Shown: positions 33,240 through 41,654, counted from the stretch's first letter. The stretch is DNA of 64,000 nucleotides from Paenibacillus silvae (GCF_014639235.1 NZ_BMFU01000002.1:124001-188000), one strand, 5' to 3'. Notes: a model not told the origin generated them from the letters alone. Numbers and translations: made by a program.

Positions 33240-35000
33240 ATGTTCGGGAAAACATCCCGGAAAGTATTTTGGCTGTTATTACTGATCGGAGGAATGATAA
33301 TGATCGGGATCAAGGCACCTGCAGAGGCGGATGATGTAGATATACGGGCTGCCTGGGTATGGCAGGCACAGTCTGTGAAGAATGCAGGAGATGAACTTCT
33401 AGCCAATGCGGCTAAACATAAGATTAATCGGTTATATGTGAATGTGGACATGAATATATCGAAAGAGGTATATCAAACGTTTATCGCCAAAGCGGGTCGT
33501 GAAGGCATTGCTATTGAGGCACTTGGCGGTGATCCCTCCTGGGGTGTGGAGGGACGTGAGGGTCCTATGCTTCGCCTGGCTTCATGGGTTCATGACTATA
33601 ATCAGGCCGTGGAGCCGGGAGAACGCTTTGATGCGCTGCATCTGGATGTGAAGCCCTACGTGCTGCCAGCCTGGAAGGAAGACGCAAAACCTCTGGTGCA
33701 ATCCTGGATCAGCAACATGAAGCGGGTGCTGGAGCAAGCGAAGCAGGATGGTGGAATTGCTGTGCATGTCGATCTGCCTTTCTGGCTGGATTCCTACACG
33801 GTGAAGGGCAGTCGAACTGCTGAAGATGCAGATAACGAAGCACTGTCACACTGGTTTATTCAGAATGTAGATCAAGTCACTTTACTCGCTTACCGTGATA
33901 ATGCACAAGGGAGCAACGGAATTATTCGTCTGATTGAGCAGGAGATGGAATGGGCGGACGCCAGCGGCACTCTTGTTACGGTAGGTGTAAATACCAAACC
34001 GATGCCTGGTGAAGAGTTTACGAGCTTTGCGGGTAAAGGCTCATCCCAACTCGAAGGGGCTTTGCAGGAGGTCGCTACGGCCTTCCGTGAGCATCAATCC
34101 TACGCCGGCTCAGCTGTTCATGATCTGACCTATTGGGGAGAACTGGAACCGGAGGAGCAGCCATTACCCGAGAAGCCTATAAATCCGCCTGTGAGTGCGC
34201 CCGAGATTCGCGGCACCTACATCTGGGAAGCCTCACAAGTCACGGATGATGGCGGAGATCATATTCTGGCGTTTGCCAAGCAGCAGAGGATCAATTGGTT
34301 ATATGTGCGGCTTGATCTGGATCAGCCATACTCCAGTTATCGCAGTTTTGTGAAAAGAGCGAAAGCACAGGGCATAGAAGTTCATGCTATGGGGGGCCAC
34401 CCGATCTGGGGCAAAAAGGAAAATCGTCCACGGATCAAACGGTTGATTGATTATGTGAAAAACTACAATGCAGAAGTCGAACCGGACGAGCGGTTCGTAG
34501 GTATACATCTGGATATCGAGCCGTACACGCTGCCTGAATGGGCGGAGAATCGGGATACATTGCTGACCGAATGGGCGTCGAACATTGCTTATTTCCAGGA
34601 AGAAACGAAGAAGGACAGCAGCCTGGAAACCAGTGCGGATCTCGCGGTATGGCTGGATACCTTCCCGCTCCCGGGTAACGATGTAACGGTGACCGAATTT
34701 ATGATTGATACACTTGATCATGTATCTCTGATGGCTTTCCGCAACACGGCAGAAGGATCGAACGGGATCGCTGCGGTTGTAAGCCAGGAGATGGAGATTG
34801 CTGATCGTCTGGGGAAATCACTGCTCGTTTCCGTTGAAATGAAGCAGAATCATGAGGGTGAGCATATCTCGTTTTACGATCACGGGGCCAAGGAAATGGA
34901 AAATCAGCTGGACAAGCTGCCGGAGCTCCTGTCTGGATATAAGGCGTACAAAGGCAATCTGGTACATGCCTATGATTATTGGGTTGATGCAAAGCCTTAA
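33240..35000 (+). CDS. Secreted protein with two tandem TIM-barrel-like domains
   Basis: The protein has 586 residues behind GGAGGGAG. A signal peptide covers about residues 1-30 (hydrophobic core WLLLLIGGMIMIGI, then APAEA). Residues 35-300 and 322-586 are two copies of one domain: both have R(A/G)xW/YxW, (L/I)xRLYV / INWLYV, LGGDPSWG / MGGHPIWG, HLDVKPY (134-140) / HLDIEPY (423-429), LAYRDNAQGSNGI / MAFRNTAEGSNGI and VHDLTYWG / VHAYDYWV. The HLDxE block looks like a glycosidase active-site strand; Glu427 is replaced by Lys138 in copy one. I do not recognise a named family. It acts outside the cell. Confidence 0.7.
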   Translation: MFGKTSRKVFWLLLLIGGMIMIGIKAPAEADDVDIRAAWVWQAQSVKNAGDELLANAAKHKINRLYVNVDMNISKEVYQTFIAKAGREGIAIEALGGDPSWGVEGREGPMLRLASWVHDYNQAVEPGERFDALHLDVKPYVLPAWKEDAKPLVQSWISNMKRVLEQAKQDGGIAVHVDLPFWLDSYTVKGSRTAEDADNEALSHWFIQNVDQVTLLAYRDNAQGSNGIIRLIEQEMEWADASGTLVTVGVNTKPMPGEEFTSFAGKGSSQLEGALQEVATAFREHQSYAGSAVHDLTYWGELEPEEQPLPEKPINPPVSAPEIRGTYIWEASQVTDDGGDHILAFAKQQRINWLYVRLDLDQPYSSYRSFVKRAKAQGIEVHAMGGHPIWGKKENRPRIKRLIDYVKNYNAEVEPDERFVGIHLDIEPYTLPEWAENRDTLLTEWASNIAYFQEETKKDSSLETSADLAVWLDTFPLPGNDVTVTEFMIDTLDHVSLMAFRNTAEGSNGIAAVVSQEMEIADRLGKSLLVSVEMKQNHEGEHISFYDHGAKEMENQLDKLPELLSGYKAYKGNLVHAYDYWVDAKP

Positions 35001-35048
35001 CAAGCACTGAAGCGGTTAATAAGCGCTTTAGATCAAGAAAGGAAAATG

Positions 35049-35088
35049 CCCTGGAACTTCACACTTGAGTGAGGTTCCGGGTTTTTTT
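35049..35088 (+). terminator. Rho-independent terminator
   Basis: CCCTGGAAC and GTTCCGGG pair with a short bulge and a TCAC/GTGA inner stem, followed by seven T's, about 50 bp after the duplicated-domain gene. Confidence 0.8.
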
Positions 35089-35179
35089 ATGGAAAAAAGC
35101 TGGAATTGTGTCACCGAATGGGCTCCTGCACAATACGATGTACGGTGATGAACAGCTGCTATAAGGGAGGGAACAGGTG

Positions 35180-35602
35180 ATGGCAGTAATTAAGGCCAAC
35201 ACGGAAGACGTCAGGCTGCTAGCCAGATTGATGAGAGCTGAAGCCGAGGGAGACGGTGATCAAGGCATGCTGCTGGTCGGCAATGTTGGCGTGAACCGTG
35301 TACTGGCAGATTGTCTGGATTTTGGCGACATCCGCGATATTAATCGCATGGTCTTTCAGAATCCGGGTGGCTTTGAGTCTACGCAGAAGGGATACTTCTA
35401 CCAGCGGGCGAGACAATCCGAGATTCGGCTTGCGCAACGCGTCATTAACGGGGAACGTTTCTGGCCGGCGAGTAATTCGTTATGGTTTTTCAGACCGGTT
35501 GGGGATTGCCCGGACACATGGTATAACCAAGCCAATACAGGACGTTTCAAAGCACATTGTTTCTTTAGTCCAACCGGAGAAGATTGTCCGAGCGTTTATT
35601 AA
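35180..35602 (+). CDS. cwlJ: Spore cortex-lytic cell wall hydrolase CwlJ
   Basis: The ATG at 35180 is 9 nt from GGGAGG; a GTG directly before it is less likely. The protein has 140 residues, the length of Bacillus CwlJ, with no signal peptide. The hydrolase_2/SleB-like core starts LLARLMRAEAEGDGDQGMLL with the conserved Glu and continues VGNVGVNRV and WPASNSLWFF. CwlJ degrades muramic-lactam cortex peptidoglycan during germination and depends on GerQ for coat localisation; gerQ follows 36 bp downstream, as in Bacillus. Expression in the mother cell during sporulation is expected. Confidence 0.92.
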   Translation: MAVIKANTEDVRLLARLMRAEAEGDGDQGMLLVGNVGVNRVLADCLDFGDIRDINRMVFQNPGGFESTQKGYFYQRARQSEIRLAQRVINGERFWPASNSLWFFRPVGDCPDTWYNQANTGRFKAHCFFSPTGEDCPSVY

Positions 35603-35638
35603 TCCGTTACATTTTCATCATTCGAGGAGGAATCACTA

Positions 35639-36154
35639 ATGATTAATCAGCCTTATCAACCCACTCAAACGATGGGTCAGCAAGCGAATGCTGTGCTCGG
35701 TGCACAAGCGAATTCCCAGGTTCAAGGCACTTCCTACAAGGTTGGCAACAACATGCCGTCAATGTCGCCTACACCAGGCATGGTATCCCCTAGCTCTACA
35801 AGTATGCCGCCGCTTGTGTCCAGCGGAAGCCCAATGACGCCTACAGGTACAGTTGTACCTACAACAGCTCCGCAGTTCGAGCAGTCATACATCGAGAACA
35901 TCTTGCGTTTGAATCTCGGTAAATTCGGCACATTCTACATGACATACGAAGGCAACAAAGAATGGAATGCCCGCATTTTCCAAGGAATTATTGAAGCCGC
36001 TGGACGTGACCACATCATTATCAGTGATCCGAAAACCGGCAGAAGAATTATGCTGCTGATGGTTAACTTTGACTATGCTACTTTTGATGAGCCGCTGCTA
36101 TATCAATATCCTGGTGTTATTGGCAACTACCCGCAGGCACCAAGCAGATTTTAA
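35639..36154 (+). CDS. gerQ: Spore coat protein GerQ
   Basis: The protein has 171 residues behind CGAGGAGG. The N-terminal 80 residues are low-complexity, rich in Gln, Pro, Ser, Thr and Met. The conserved C-terminal domain has QSYIENILRLNLGKFGTFYM, an NKEWNARIFQGIIEAAGRDH core and KTGRRIMLLMVNFDYATF. GerQ anchors CwlJ in the spore coat and is crosslinked by transglutaminase in Bacillus. It forms an operon with cwlJ and is followed by a terminator. Confidence 0.93.
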   Translation: MINQPYQPTQTMGQQANAVLGAQANSQVQGTSYKVGNNMPSMSPTPGMVSPSSTSMPPLVSSGSPMTPTGTVVPTTAPQFEQSYIENILRLNLGKFGTFYMTYEGNKEWNARIFQGIIEAAGRDHIIISDPKTGRRIMLLMVNFDYATFDEPLLYQYPGVIGNYPQAPSRF

Positions 36155-36222
36155 TCGATTGAAATGTAATTAAACGTTATCTGATATAATGGGCCTGACG
36201 GCCAACACATACGGTAAGCCGG

Positions 36223-36266
36223 GCCGTTCTGAGTGCAGTGCAATCTGCATCAGGACGGCTTTTTCC
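36223..36266 (+). terminator. Rho-independent terminator after gerQ
   Basis: GCCGTTCTGAGTGCAG pairs with CTGCATCAGGACGGC with one bulge and one G-U pair, followed by TTTTT. Confidence 0.8.
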
Positions 36267-36433
36267 ATATTTATCGGATGCAAACCAGCATGTAATCCAG
36301 ACAATATAAATAAAAGTAACCTGAACGAGAATGAATGGCACTTACATATGAAACACAGGCAAGAGGCGAGAGAAGCATAACAGGCCAGGCCGTAGTCAGG
36401 CAGCTGCGGAATTAGAGATGAAGGGAGTCTACG

Positions 36434-37963
36434 GTGTTGAAGCTATGGATTGATGGAGCATTGAAGGGAGAGGCGGAAGCCTGTGAGCAGCTGGTTGCAC
36501 AATACCGCGGAATGGCGTTTGCCGTTGCATATCAGCTGCTGCAGGATATGCATGGAGCAGAAGATGTGGTACAGGAGGCATTTACCGAGGCGTTTGCCAA
36601 TCTGTTCAAATTGGAAAAGCCTGAAGCTTTCCCAGGCTGGTTCAAAGTCATCGTAGAAAGGCAGTGTTACCGCTGGATGAGACGCAAGAGACACTCGGTT
36701 GTTCCCATGCAGGAATTAGACGATGTATGTTTAATGCAGGACCAGAAGCATGATCCAGAGACCTGGGCGCTGCAGAAGGAGCTGCAGCGGACGCTGCGCA
36801 GCTCCATAACCAAGCTGCCATCCACAATGCAGATTGTGGTAGACCTGTTTTATTTTCAAGGATATACGCTTCAAGAAATTTCGGAGTTCCTGGGAGTGAG
36901 CATATCCGCGTTGAAGAAAAGGCTGTTCGATGCGCGAGCAAAGTTGAAACGTTCCATACCCGTACGAAATCTGGCGATTACATTTAATGAGCTTTATGAA
37001 GGGGGAGAAGGCATGCTGCATATTATGAATGGAGATCACGCTGCCAACCGGCTGCGAGAAAGCGGCATTCAGGGAGATATTGTTGTATGGCGCGAACTGT
37101 ACACGTATGGCCCCATATCCACTGATATGGCCGATCGAAAAGCGCGGCAGCATCGCGCAGTTGCACTGGAAGACGAGCTAGGCATACCACAGAGAGAGTA
37201 TTTACAGATTGATAAGCTGGAACACAAGCTGCTTTCACTCAAGCCGGAACAAGAGATTGTATTGTGGTTTGAGCATGATTTGTACGATCAGACGATGCTG
37301 TCGTATTTGCTGCACTTTTTGAGTCATCAAAAATTTATGGAATTCAAAATCAACCTGTTATGTATTGATTCGTTCCCGCAGATCGAGCATTTCCGAGGTC
37401 TGGGACAGCTTACACCTGCTCAAATGCAGACGCTCTCCGGTACATGGCATGTCATTCAGGAGGAAGAGATGAAGGCGGGCCGAGCGTTCTGGGAAGCGTA
37501 TTCGTCTTCTGACATTCGTGATCACGAGCAATACATGCAGCAGGGTTCACAGGATCTTCCTTTTGCCAGCGCTGCGTTCAAGGCGCACCTGTCCCGCTTG
37601 CCATCCGAAACCAATGGTCTGGGCATCATTGAGAAGACCACACTTGAAACGATAATGACAGGCATTCAGCGTCCCACTGCTTTATTTCGTGAAATGGGAG
37701 ACAAGCTGCCTGTTCTCGGTATGGGTGATCTGGAATATTGGGCACATCTGAAGAGGATGTCGGAGGGACCTTATGCGCTCATTCGAATGACTGGTGCGGC
37801 ACGTTTTCCAAAATATAATCAGCATGAACCGGCTTTTCATGATGCTGTGCTGTCTGTAACGGAGCTTGGCATTCAGGTATTGCATGGTGAAGTGGACTGG
37901 CGCACTTTGCGAGAGGATGAGTATTGGGTTGGTGGCATACATGTTGAAAAAGGAATATTCTAA
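36434..37963 (+). CDS. Sigma-70 family (ECF) sigma factor fused to a DUF1835 domain
   Basis: The start is GTG at 36434, 8 nt after AAGGGA; 509 residues. Residues 10-85 are sigma region 2 (GAEDVVQEAFTEAFANL), residues 115-172 are sigma region 4 with its HTH (YTLQEISEFLGVSISALKKR). From residue 194 a DUF1835 domain begins (MLHIMNGDHAANRLRES, VVWRELYTYGPI, LWFEHDLYDQTML), followed by an alpha/beta C-terminal part. An internal ATG at 37013 with GGGGGAG just upstream is where a free-standing DUF1835 protein would start, so the second domain might also be made alone. DUF1835 has no known function. The fusion suggests a sigma factor with a built-in sensor or partner. Confidence 0.83.
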   Translation: MLKLWIDGALKGEAEACEQLVAQYRGMAFAVAYQLLQDMHGAEDVVQEAFTEAFANLFKLEKPEAFPGWFKVIVERQCYRWMRRKRHSVVPMQELDDVCLMQDQKHDPETWALQKELQRTLRSSITKLPSTMQIVVDLFYFQGYTLQEISEFLGVSISALKKRLFDARAKLKRSIPVRNLAITFNELYEGGEGMLHIMNGDHAANRLRESGIQGDIVVWRELYTYGPISTDMADRKARQHRAVALEDELGIPQREYLQIDKLEHKLLSLKPEQEIVLWFEHDLYDQTMLSYLLHFLSHQKFMEFKINLLCIDSFPQIEHFRGLGQLTPAQMQTLSGTWHVIQEEEMKAGRAFWEAYSSSDIRDHEQYMQQGSQDLPFASAAFKAHLSRLPSETNGLGIIEKTTLETIMTGIQRPTALFREMGDKLPVLGMGDLEYWAHLKRMSEGPYALIRMTGAARFPKYNQHEPAFHDAVLSVTELGIQVLHGEVDWRTLREDEYWVGGIHVEKGIF

Positions 37964-37977
37964 AGCTTGAACGGAGC

Positions 37978-38025
37978 AGCAGGGGAAAACGGGGGTAGAA
38001 ATTCCGTTCTCCTGTTTTTTGTTTA
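37978..38025 (+). terminator. Rho-independent terminator after the sigma-DUF1835 gene
   Basis: An imperfect stem CAGGGGAAAACGG against CCGTTCTCCTG is followed by TTTTTTG. Confidence 0.6.
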
Positions 38026-38091
38026 GCAAATGATAAAAAAACAGCGTAATCGCTGCTTTTGTAAACGAAATGTGCCGATTTGGCCTTTTAA

Positions 38092-38136
38092 GTGTCATAG
38101 GACACGGATTGACTGTGTAGTGTAGAATTATATAAT
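38092..38136 (+). promoter_or_regulatory. Promoter of the HlyC/CorC-type gene with a small inverted repeat
   Basis: TTGACT (38109-38114), a 16-nt spacer and TATAAT (38131-38136). Just upstream GTGTC-ATAG-GACAC (38092-38105) is a perfect inverted repeat and a possible operator. Confidence 0.6.
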
Positions 38137-38195
38137 AAAAGAAGCATATCCATGTTATTTGGGCACAAACGGCAGGAGGTGGAAGCATTGGGAAG

Positions 38196-38282
38196 TTGAA
38201 ATTGCATATGAGCGGCAGAATGGCTAATATCCTACATTTTCGAAGGAGGTGGACCTATTTGCCGAAGAATAACGGCGAATAG
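38196..38282 (+). CDS. Possible short upstream ORF (leader) before the HlyC/CorC-type gene
   Basis: A frame of 28 codons runs from TTG 38196 to TAG at 38280-38282, ending 9 nt before the transporter start. Inside it lies a very strong AAGGAGGTGG (38243-38252), suitably placed for the in-frame TTG at 38259, which would give the heptapeptide MPKNNGE with the same stop. Another strong AGGAGGTGG at 38174 precedes a TTG-initiated 3-codon ORF. Strong ribosome sites serving tiny ORFs next to a membrane transporter suggest a translated leader, but this is inference. Confidence 0.35.
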   Translation: MKLHMSGRMANILHFRRRWTYLPKNNGE

Positions 38283-38291
38283 GAAGAACAT

Positions 38292-39608
38292 TTGAGTGAC
38301 CCCTTACCGAGTATATTAAATTTGGTTTTAATTGGTTTACTGGTATTAATGAACGGTTTCTTTGTTTCGGCAGAATTTGCGATGGTGAAAGTGCGGGGCA
38401 GCCGGATTGAAGCATTGGTGGAAGCTGGCAACAAAAATGCGGTCTATGCTTCCAATATTGTACGTAATCTGGATGCTTATCTGTCTGCATGTCAGCTCGG
38501 CATTACTTTAGCTTCACTTGGACTCGGGTGGCTGGGAGAGCCAGCAATCGCACACCTGTTAGAGCCTTTATTTACGGCATTTGGACTGGGTCCGGTATAT
38601 GTGCATGGCATTTCCATTGCGATCGCCTTTGTTATTATTACGATTCTGCATATTGTATTGGGTGAGCTTGCTCCCAAAACGATGGCAATTCGCAAGTCGG
38701 AGACGATTACACTGTGGTCCGCAGCACTGCTAACGTTCTTTTACAAACTAATGTTTCCCTTCATCTGGGCATTGAACGGCATGGCGAACGGATTGCTCAG
38801 ACTGTTTCGGATGGCACCTGCTTCCGAACTGGATGATGCACATAGTGAAGATGAAATACGTATTCTTATGAAAGAAAGCAATAAGAGCGGTTTAATTGAT
38901 AATACTGAATTAGCACTTGTTGATAATATATTTGATTTTACGGATACAACCGCACGTGAAATCATGATTCCGCGAACGGAAATGATCTGTCTCAATGCCA
39001 ATCAGTCCATGTTGGAAAATATGGAGATTGCAAGTGAAAGCATGCGTACCCGTTATCCGGTGTATAACGGCGACAAGGATCATATTATCGGCTTTATTCA
39101 TATTAAAGATCTGATGCGCTCGCAGCTCACCGATACGATCTCCGTGATTCGTCCAATTTTGGCTGTGCCAGATACAACATTAATCAGTGATCTGCTCAAG
39201 CGTATGCAGCGCAGCAAGACACAGATTGCAGTGCTGATCGACGAGTACGGAGGAACCTCCGGCATGGTTACACTTGAAGATATCATGGAAGAGATTGTTG
39301 GTGAAATTCAGGACGAATTTGACCAGGAGCGTCCAGCGATTGAGCAAGTGAATGAGATGGAATATTCCATTGATGGGTTAATGCTCATTGAAGAAGTCAG
39401 TGAACGGTTCGGCATCGAGATGGACCGGGCTGACTACGATACCATTGGCGGCTGGTTATACTCCAGAGTGGATGCTATTCCACCTGAGATTGGTCAATCG
39501 GTTGAATATGACGGGTATCTGTTTGTAATCCAGGAGACAGAGCAGAAGCGGATTTCACGTGTGAATGTGGTGAAGATGGAAATGCTGGTTGAAGAGGAGG
39601 GGGCGTAA
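38292..39608 (+). CDS. HlyC/CorC (CNNM) family transporter
   Basis: The start is TTG 38292 with AGGAAG upstream; 438 residues. Residues 1-200 form the DUF21/CNNM membrane domain (VLIGLLVLMNGFFVSAEFAMVKV is its first helix) with about three to four helices. Two CBS domains follow (IMIPRTEMICL; GGTSGMVTLEDIMEEIVGEI), then the CorC_HlyC domain that ends the protein. Studied members handle Mg2+ efflux or homeostasis (MpfA/YhdP, CorC). It is a single gene with its own promoter and a terminator, possibly controlled by a short leader ORF. Confidence 0.88.
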   Translation: MSDPLPSILNLVLIGLLVLMNGFFVSAEFAMVKVRGSRIEALVEAGNKNAVYASNIVRNLDAYLSACQLGITLASLGLGWLGEPAIAHLLEPLFTAFGLGPVYVHGISIAIAFVIITILHIVLGELAPKTMAIRKSETITLWSAALLTFFYKLMFPFIWALNGMANGLLRLFRMAPASELDDAHSEDEIRILMKESNKSGLIDNTELALVDNIFDFTDTTAREIMIPRTEMICLNANQSMLENMEIASESMRTRYPVYNGDKDHIIGFIHIKDLMRSQLTDTISVIRPILAVPDTTLISDLLKRMQRSKTQIAVLIDEYGGTSGMVTLEDIMEEIVGEIQDEFDQERPAIEQVNEMEYSIDGLMLIEEVSERFGIEMDRADYDTIGGWLYSRVDAIPPEIGQSVEYDGYLFVIQETEQKRISRVNVVKMEMLVEEEGA

Positions 39609-39640
39609 TGCCCTCTATTCATAAAGAAGGATCTATGGCA

Positions 39641-39670
39641 AAAAAGCCGCTAACGTTTAGCGGCTTTTTT
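39641..39670 (+). terminator. Rho-independent terminator after the HlyC/CorC-type gene
   Basis: AAAAAGCCGCTAA and TTAGCGGCTTTTT form a perfect 13-bp stem with a T-run. Confidence 0.9.
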
Positions 39671-39699
39671 GCTGCACCTCGATAAGTTCTCGTTCCGGG

Positions 39700-39729
39700 T
39701 TGACGCCCCGGAGAATCTCATGGTATTAT
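39700..39729 (+). promoter_or_regulatory. Promoter of the ABC-F leader transcript
   Basis: TTGACG (39700-39705), an 18-nt spacer and TATTAT (39724-39729), followed after about 20 nt by AGAGGAGGAGG and the first leader peptide. The ABC-F start codon is almost 400 nt downstream, leaving room for a long regulatory leader. Confidence 0.6.
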
Positions 39730-39763
39730 TCAACTCAATAAAAGAGGAGGAGGGCTCATTTCT

Positions 39764-39790
39764 ATGACTCATTCCATGCGTCTTCGATAA
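39764..39790 (+). CDS. Leader peptide MTHSMRLR (ErmD-leader-type macrolide arrest peptide)
   Basis: A strong AGAGGAGGAGG is followed by ATG at 39764 and eight codons, MTHSMRLR, then TAA. This equals the first eight residues of the ErmD leader peptide as I recall it, including the Met-Arg-Leu-Arg segment at which macrolide-bound ribosomes stall. A terminator-like hairpin starts one base after the stop codon. The arrangement predicts drug-dependent stalling that lets transcription proceed to the ABC-F gene. Confidence 0.75.
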   Translation: MTHSMRLR

Positions 39791-39840
39791 GCAGTCAAAA
39801 AAGCTGATTTTTCCACAATCGTGGGCTTTTTTTGATCTGC
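39791..39840 (+). terminator. First attenuator hairpin of the ABC-F leader
   Basis: GCAGTCAAAAAAGC (39791-39804) pairs with GCTTTTTTTGATCTGC (ending 39840), with an inner CCAC/GTGG. The T-run lies in the 3' arm. The hairpin starts directly after the leader peptide stop codon, so a stalled or terminating ribosome would influence it. Confidence 0.65.
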
Positions 39841-39928
39841 TTATTTTACGTATGGAGAGACATAGATCGCGATATGGGTAAGCTTATTTAGCTGTATTTA
39901 TATTGACGTGTCCTTCTATACGTGAGTA

Positions 39929-39971
39929 ATGCAGATTCAAGCCTGATGTGGGCCTGGATCTGCATTTTTTG
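39929..39971 (+). terminator. Second attenuator/terminator of the ABC-F leader
   Basis: ATGCAGATTCAAGCC pairs with GGCCTGGATCTGCAT, with a small bulge and G-U pairs, followed by TTTTTTG. It lies between the two leader peptides, so transcription must pass it to reach the ABC-F gene. Confidence 0.75.
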
Positions 39972-40012
39972 TTTGTCGCCAACAAGTAAAATCCGGAAAG
40001 GAGCTAAGATTT

Positions 40013-40045
40013 ATGAGGTATTTGCACTGGTATTTCTTTATATAA
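40013..40045 (+). CDS. Second leader peptide MRYLHWYFFI
   Basis: AAAGGAG at 39997-40003 is followed by ATG at 40013 and ten codons, MRYLHWYFFI, then TAA. The aromatic, hydrophobic sequence is typical of ribosome-arrest leaders of ABC-F and antibiotic methylase genes but I cannot name an exact match. Between its stop and the ABC-F start, CGCAGG-TGAT-CCTGCG and a competing AATCGCAG/CTGCGATT pair can form alternative hairpins just before the AGGGAGG site. Confidence 0.6.
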   Translation: MRYLHWYFFI

Positions 40046-40113
40046 TCCCCCTTCTTTAATCGCAGGTGATCCTGCGAGCATGAAAACTGCGATTTTAGAG
40101 GGAGGTAAATTAA

Positions 40114-41577
40114 ATGAATGCATTGATTAAAGCAAATGAGATATTTGTGGAATATTCGGGCCGTGACATATTAGATATAGAACATCTGGAGCTTTATGAA
40201 TATGACCGGATCGGCCTGGTTGGAGCCAATGGAGCGGGCAAGAGCACATTGTTAAAAGTACTGCTGGGTGATATGCCTGAATCCTGCGGGAGTATTGTAA
40301 GGAATGGCAGTTTTGCCTATATTCCGCAGCTGTAGCAGGGCGGGACTCAGGAAGAAGTGGATTATGCGTTAGCAGGCAAGCTTGGCGTAGACAAGGGCAG
40401 TGGAGAGCAGATGAGTGGCGGAGAGGAAACACGACTGAAAATTGCTCAGGCTTTGTCGAGGTCAGTACATGGCATTTTCGCAGATGAACCGACCAGTCAT
40501 CTTGATTCAGAGGGGATCCATTTTCTGATCCGTCAGCTCTCTTTTTATACAGGGGCGCTGCTGGTCATCAGTCATGATCGGTATTTCCTGGATCAGGTAG
40601 TCGATAAAATCTGGGAGCTGAAGGATGGAAAAATTACCGAGTATTGGGGCGGATACTCTGATTATATGGCCCAGAAAAATGAAATTCAGAAAAAGCAGGA
40701 AGCTCAGTATCAGCAATATATGACTGAACGAGAGCGGTTGGAAAAAGCAATTGCGGATAAAAAGAATCAGGCTCGGAAAATGGATCAGAAAGAGAAAGGT
40801 GCTTCAAGGAAAAACAACTCCGATCAAGGCGGGCGGCTTGCCCATCAGAAGTCGATTGGGAGTAAACAGAAAAAGCTTCATCAAGCGGCCAGAAATATGG
40901 AACAGCGCATCGAAGCGCTGGGAACTATGCAAGCACCAGAGGCAATTCGCACGATTCACTTTCGGCAGAGTGATGCATTAGAGCTGCACAATCCGTTTCC
41001 GATCATCGGAAAAGAGATAAACAAAACATACGATGATAAAGTCATATTGGAGAACGCTTCTTTCCAATTCCGGCTCGGCGGGAAGATTGCCCTGACAGGC
41101 CCAAACGGTGCCGGGAAAACAACCCTTTTCAACATGATTTTGAACCGAGAAGACGGCATTACACTATCGCCCAAAGCGGAGATTGGTTATTTTGCACAAC
41201 ATGCATATACGTTTAATCACCATCATGCAGTTATGGAATTCATGCAGGAAAACTGCGACTATCAGGTGCCTGAAATTCGAGCTGTACTGGCATCTCTGGG
41301 ATTTTCCCAGCATGATGTGCGCAAGTCTTTGGCGGCATTAAGTGGTGGAGAGATCATGAAATTGCAGCTGGCAAAAATACTGCTGGGGCGATACAATATT
41401 TTGCTTATGGATGAACCGGGTAATTTTCTTGATCTGCCAGCAATGGAAGCACTGGAGCATTTGATGAAAAGCTACGAGGGTACGATTATTTTCATCTCGC
41501 ATGATGCCTGGTTAGTCGAAAATGTTGCTGATCAGGTATATGCTATAGAGCATAAAAAAATCATTCAAATCAGGTAA
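40114..41577 (+). pseudogene. ABC-F ribosome protection ATPase interrupted by an in-frame amber codon
   Basis: The frame from ATG 40114 (GAGGGAGG upstream) to 41577 has 487 sense positions if the TAG at 40333-40335 (codon 74) is read through. Before the stop lies Walker A GANGAGKST and AYIPQL; after it come the signature MSGGEETRLK and Walker B FADEPTSHLD of the first ATPase, a charged interdomain linker (EKAIADKKNQARK), then the second ATPase with GPNGAGKTT, LSGGEIMKLQ and LLMDEPGNFLD. There are no membrane segments. ABC-F proteins of this length (Vga/Msr/Lsa/VmlR type) displace 50S-targeting antibiotics. Translation could restart at an internal ATG only without the first Walker A. It may be a pseudogene, a sequencing error or a read-through gene; the intact leader argues for recent function. 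Confidence 0.8.
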
Positions 41578-41654
41578 CGTAGAATAGCTTACTTGGTTCT
41601 TCATACGGGTTGGAAACATTTAGGTTTCAGGGAACAATGTATTCCGAAAATATT

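Noticed and set aside
36189..36380. 63-codon ORF downstream of gerQ
   Set aside because: It runs through the gerQ terminator hairpin, has no ribosome site and no protein-like composition.
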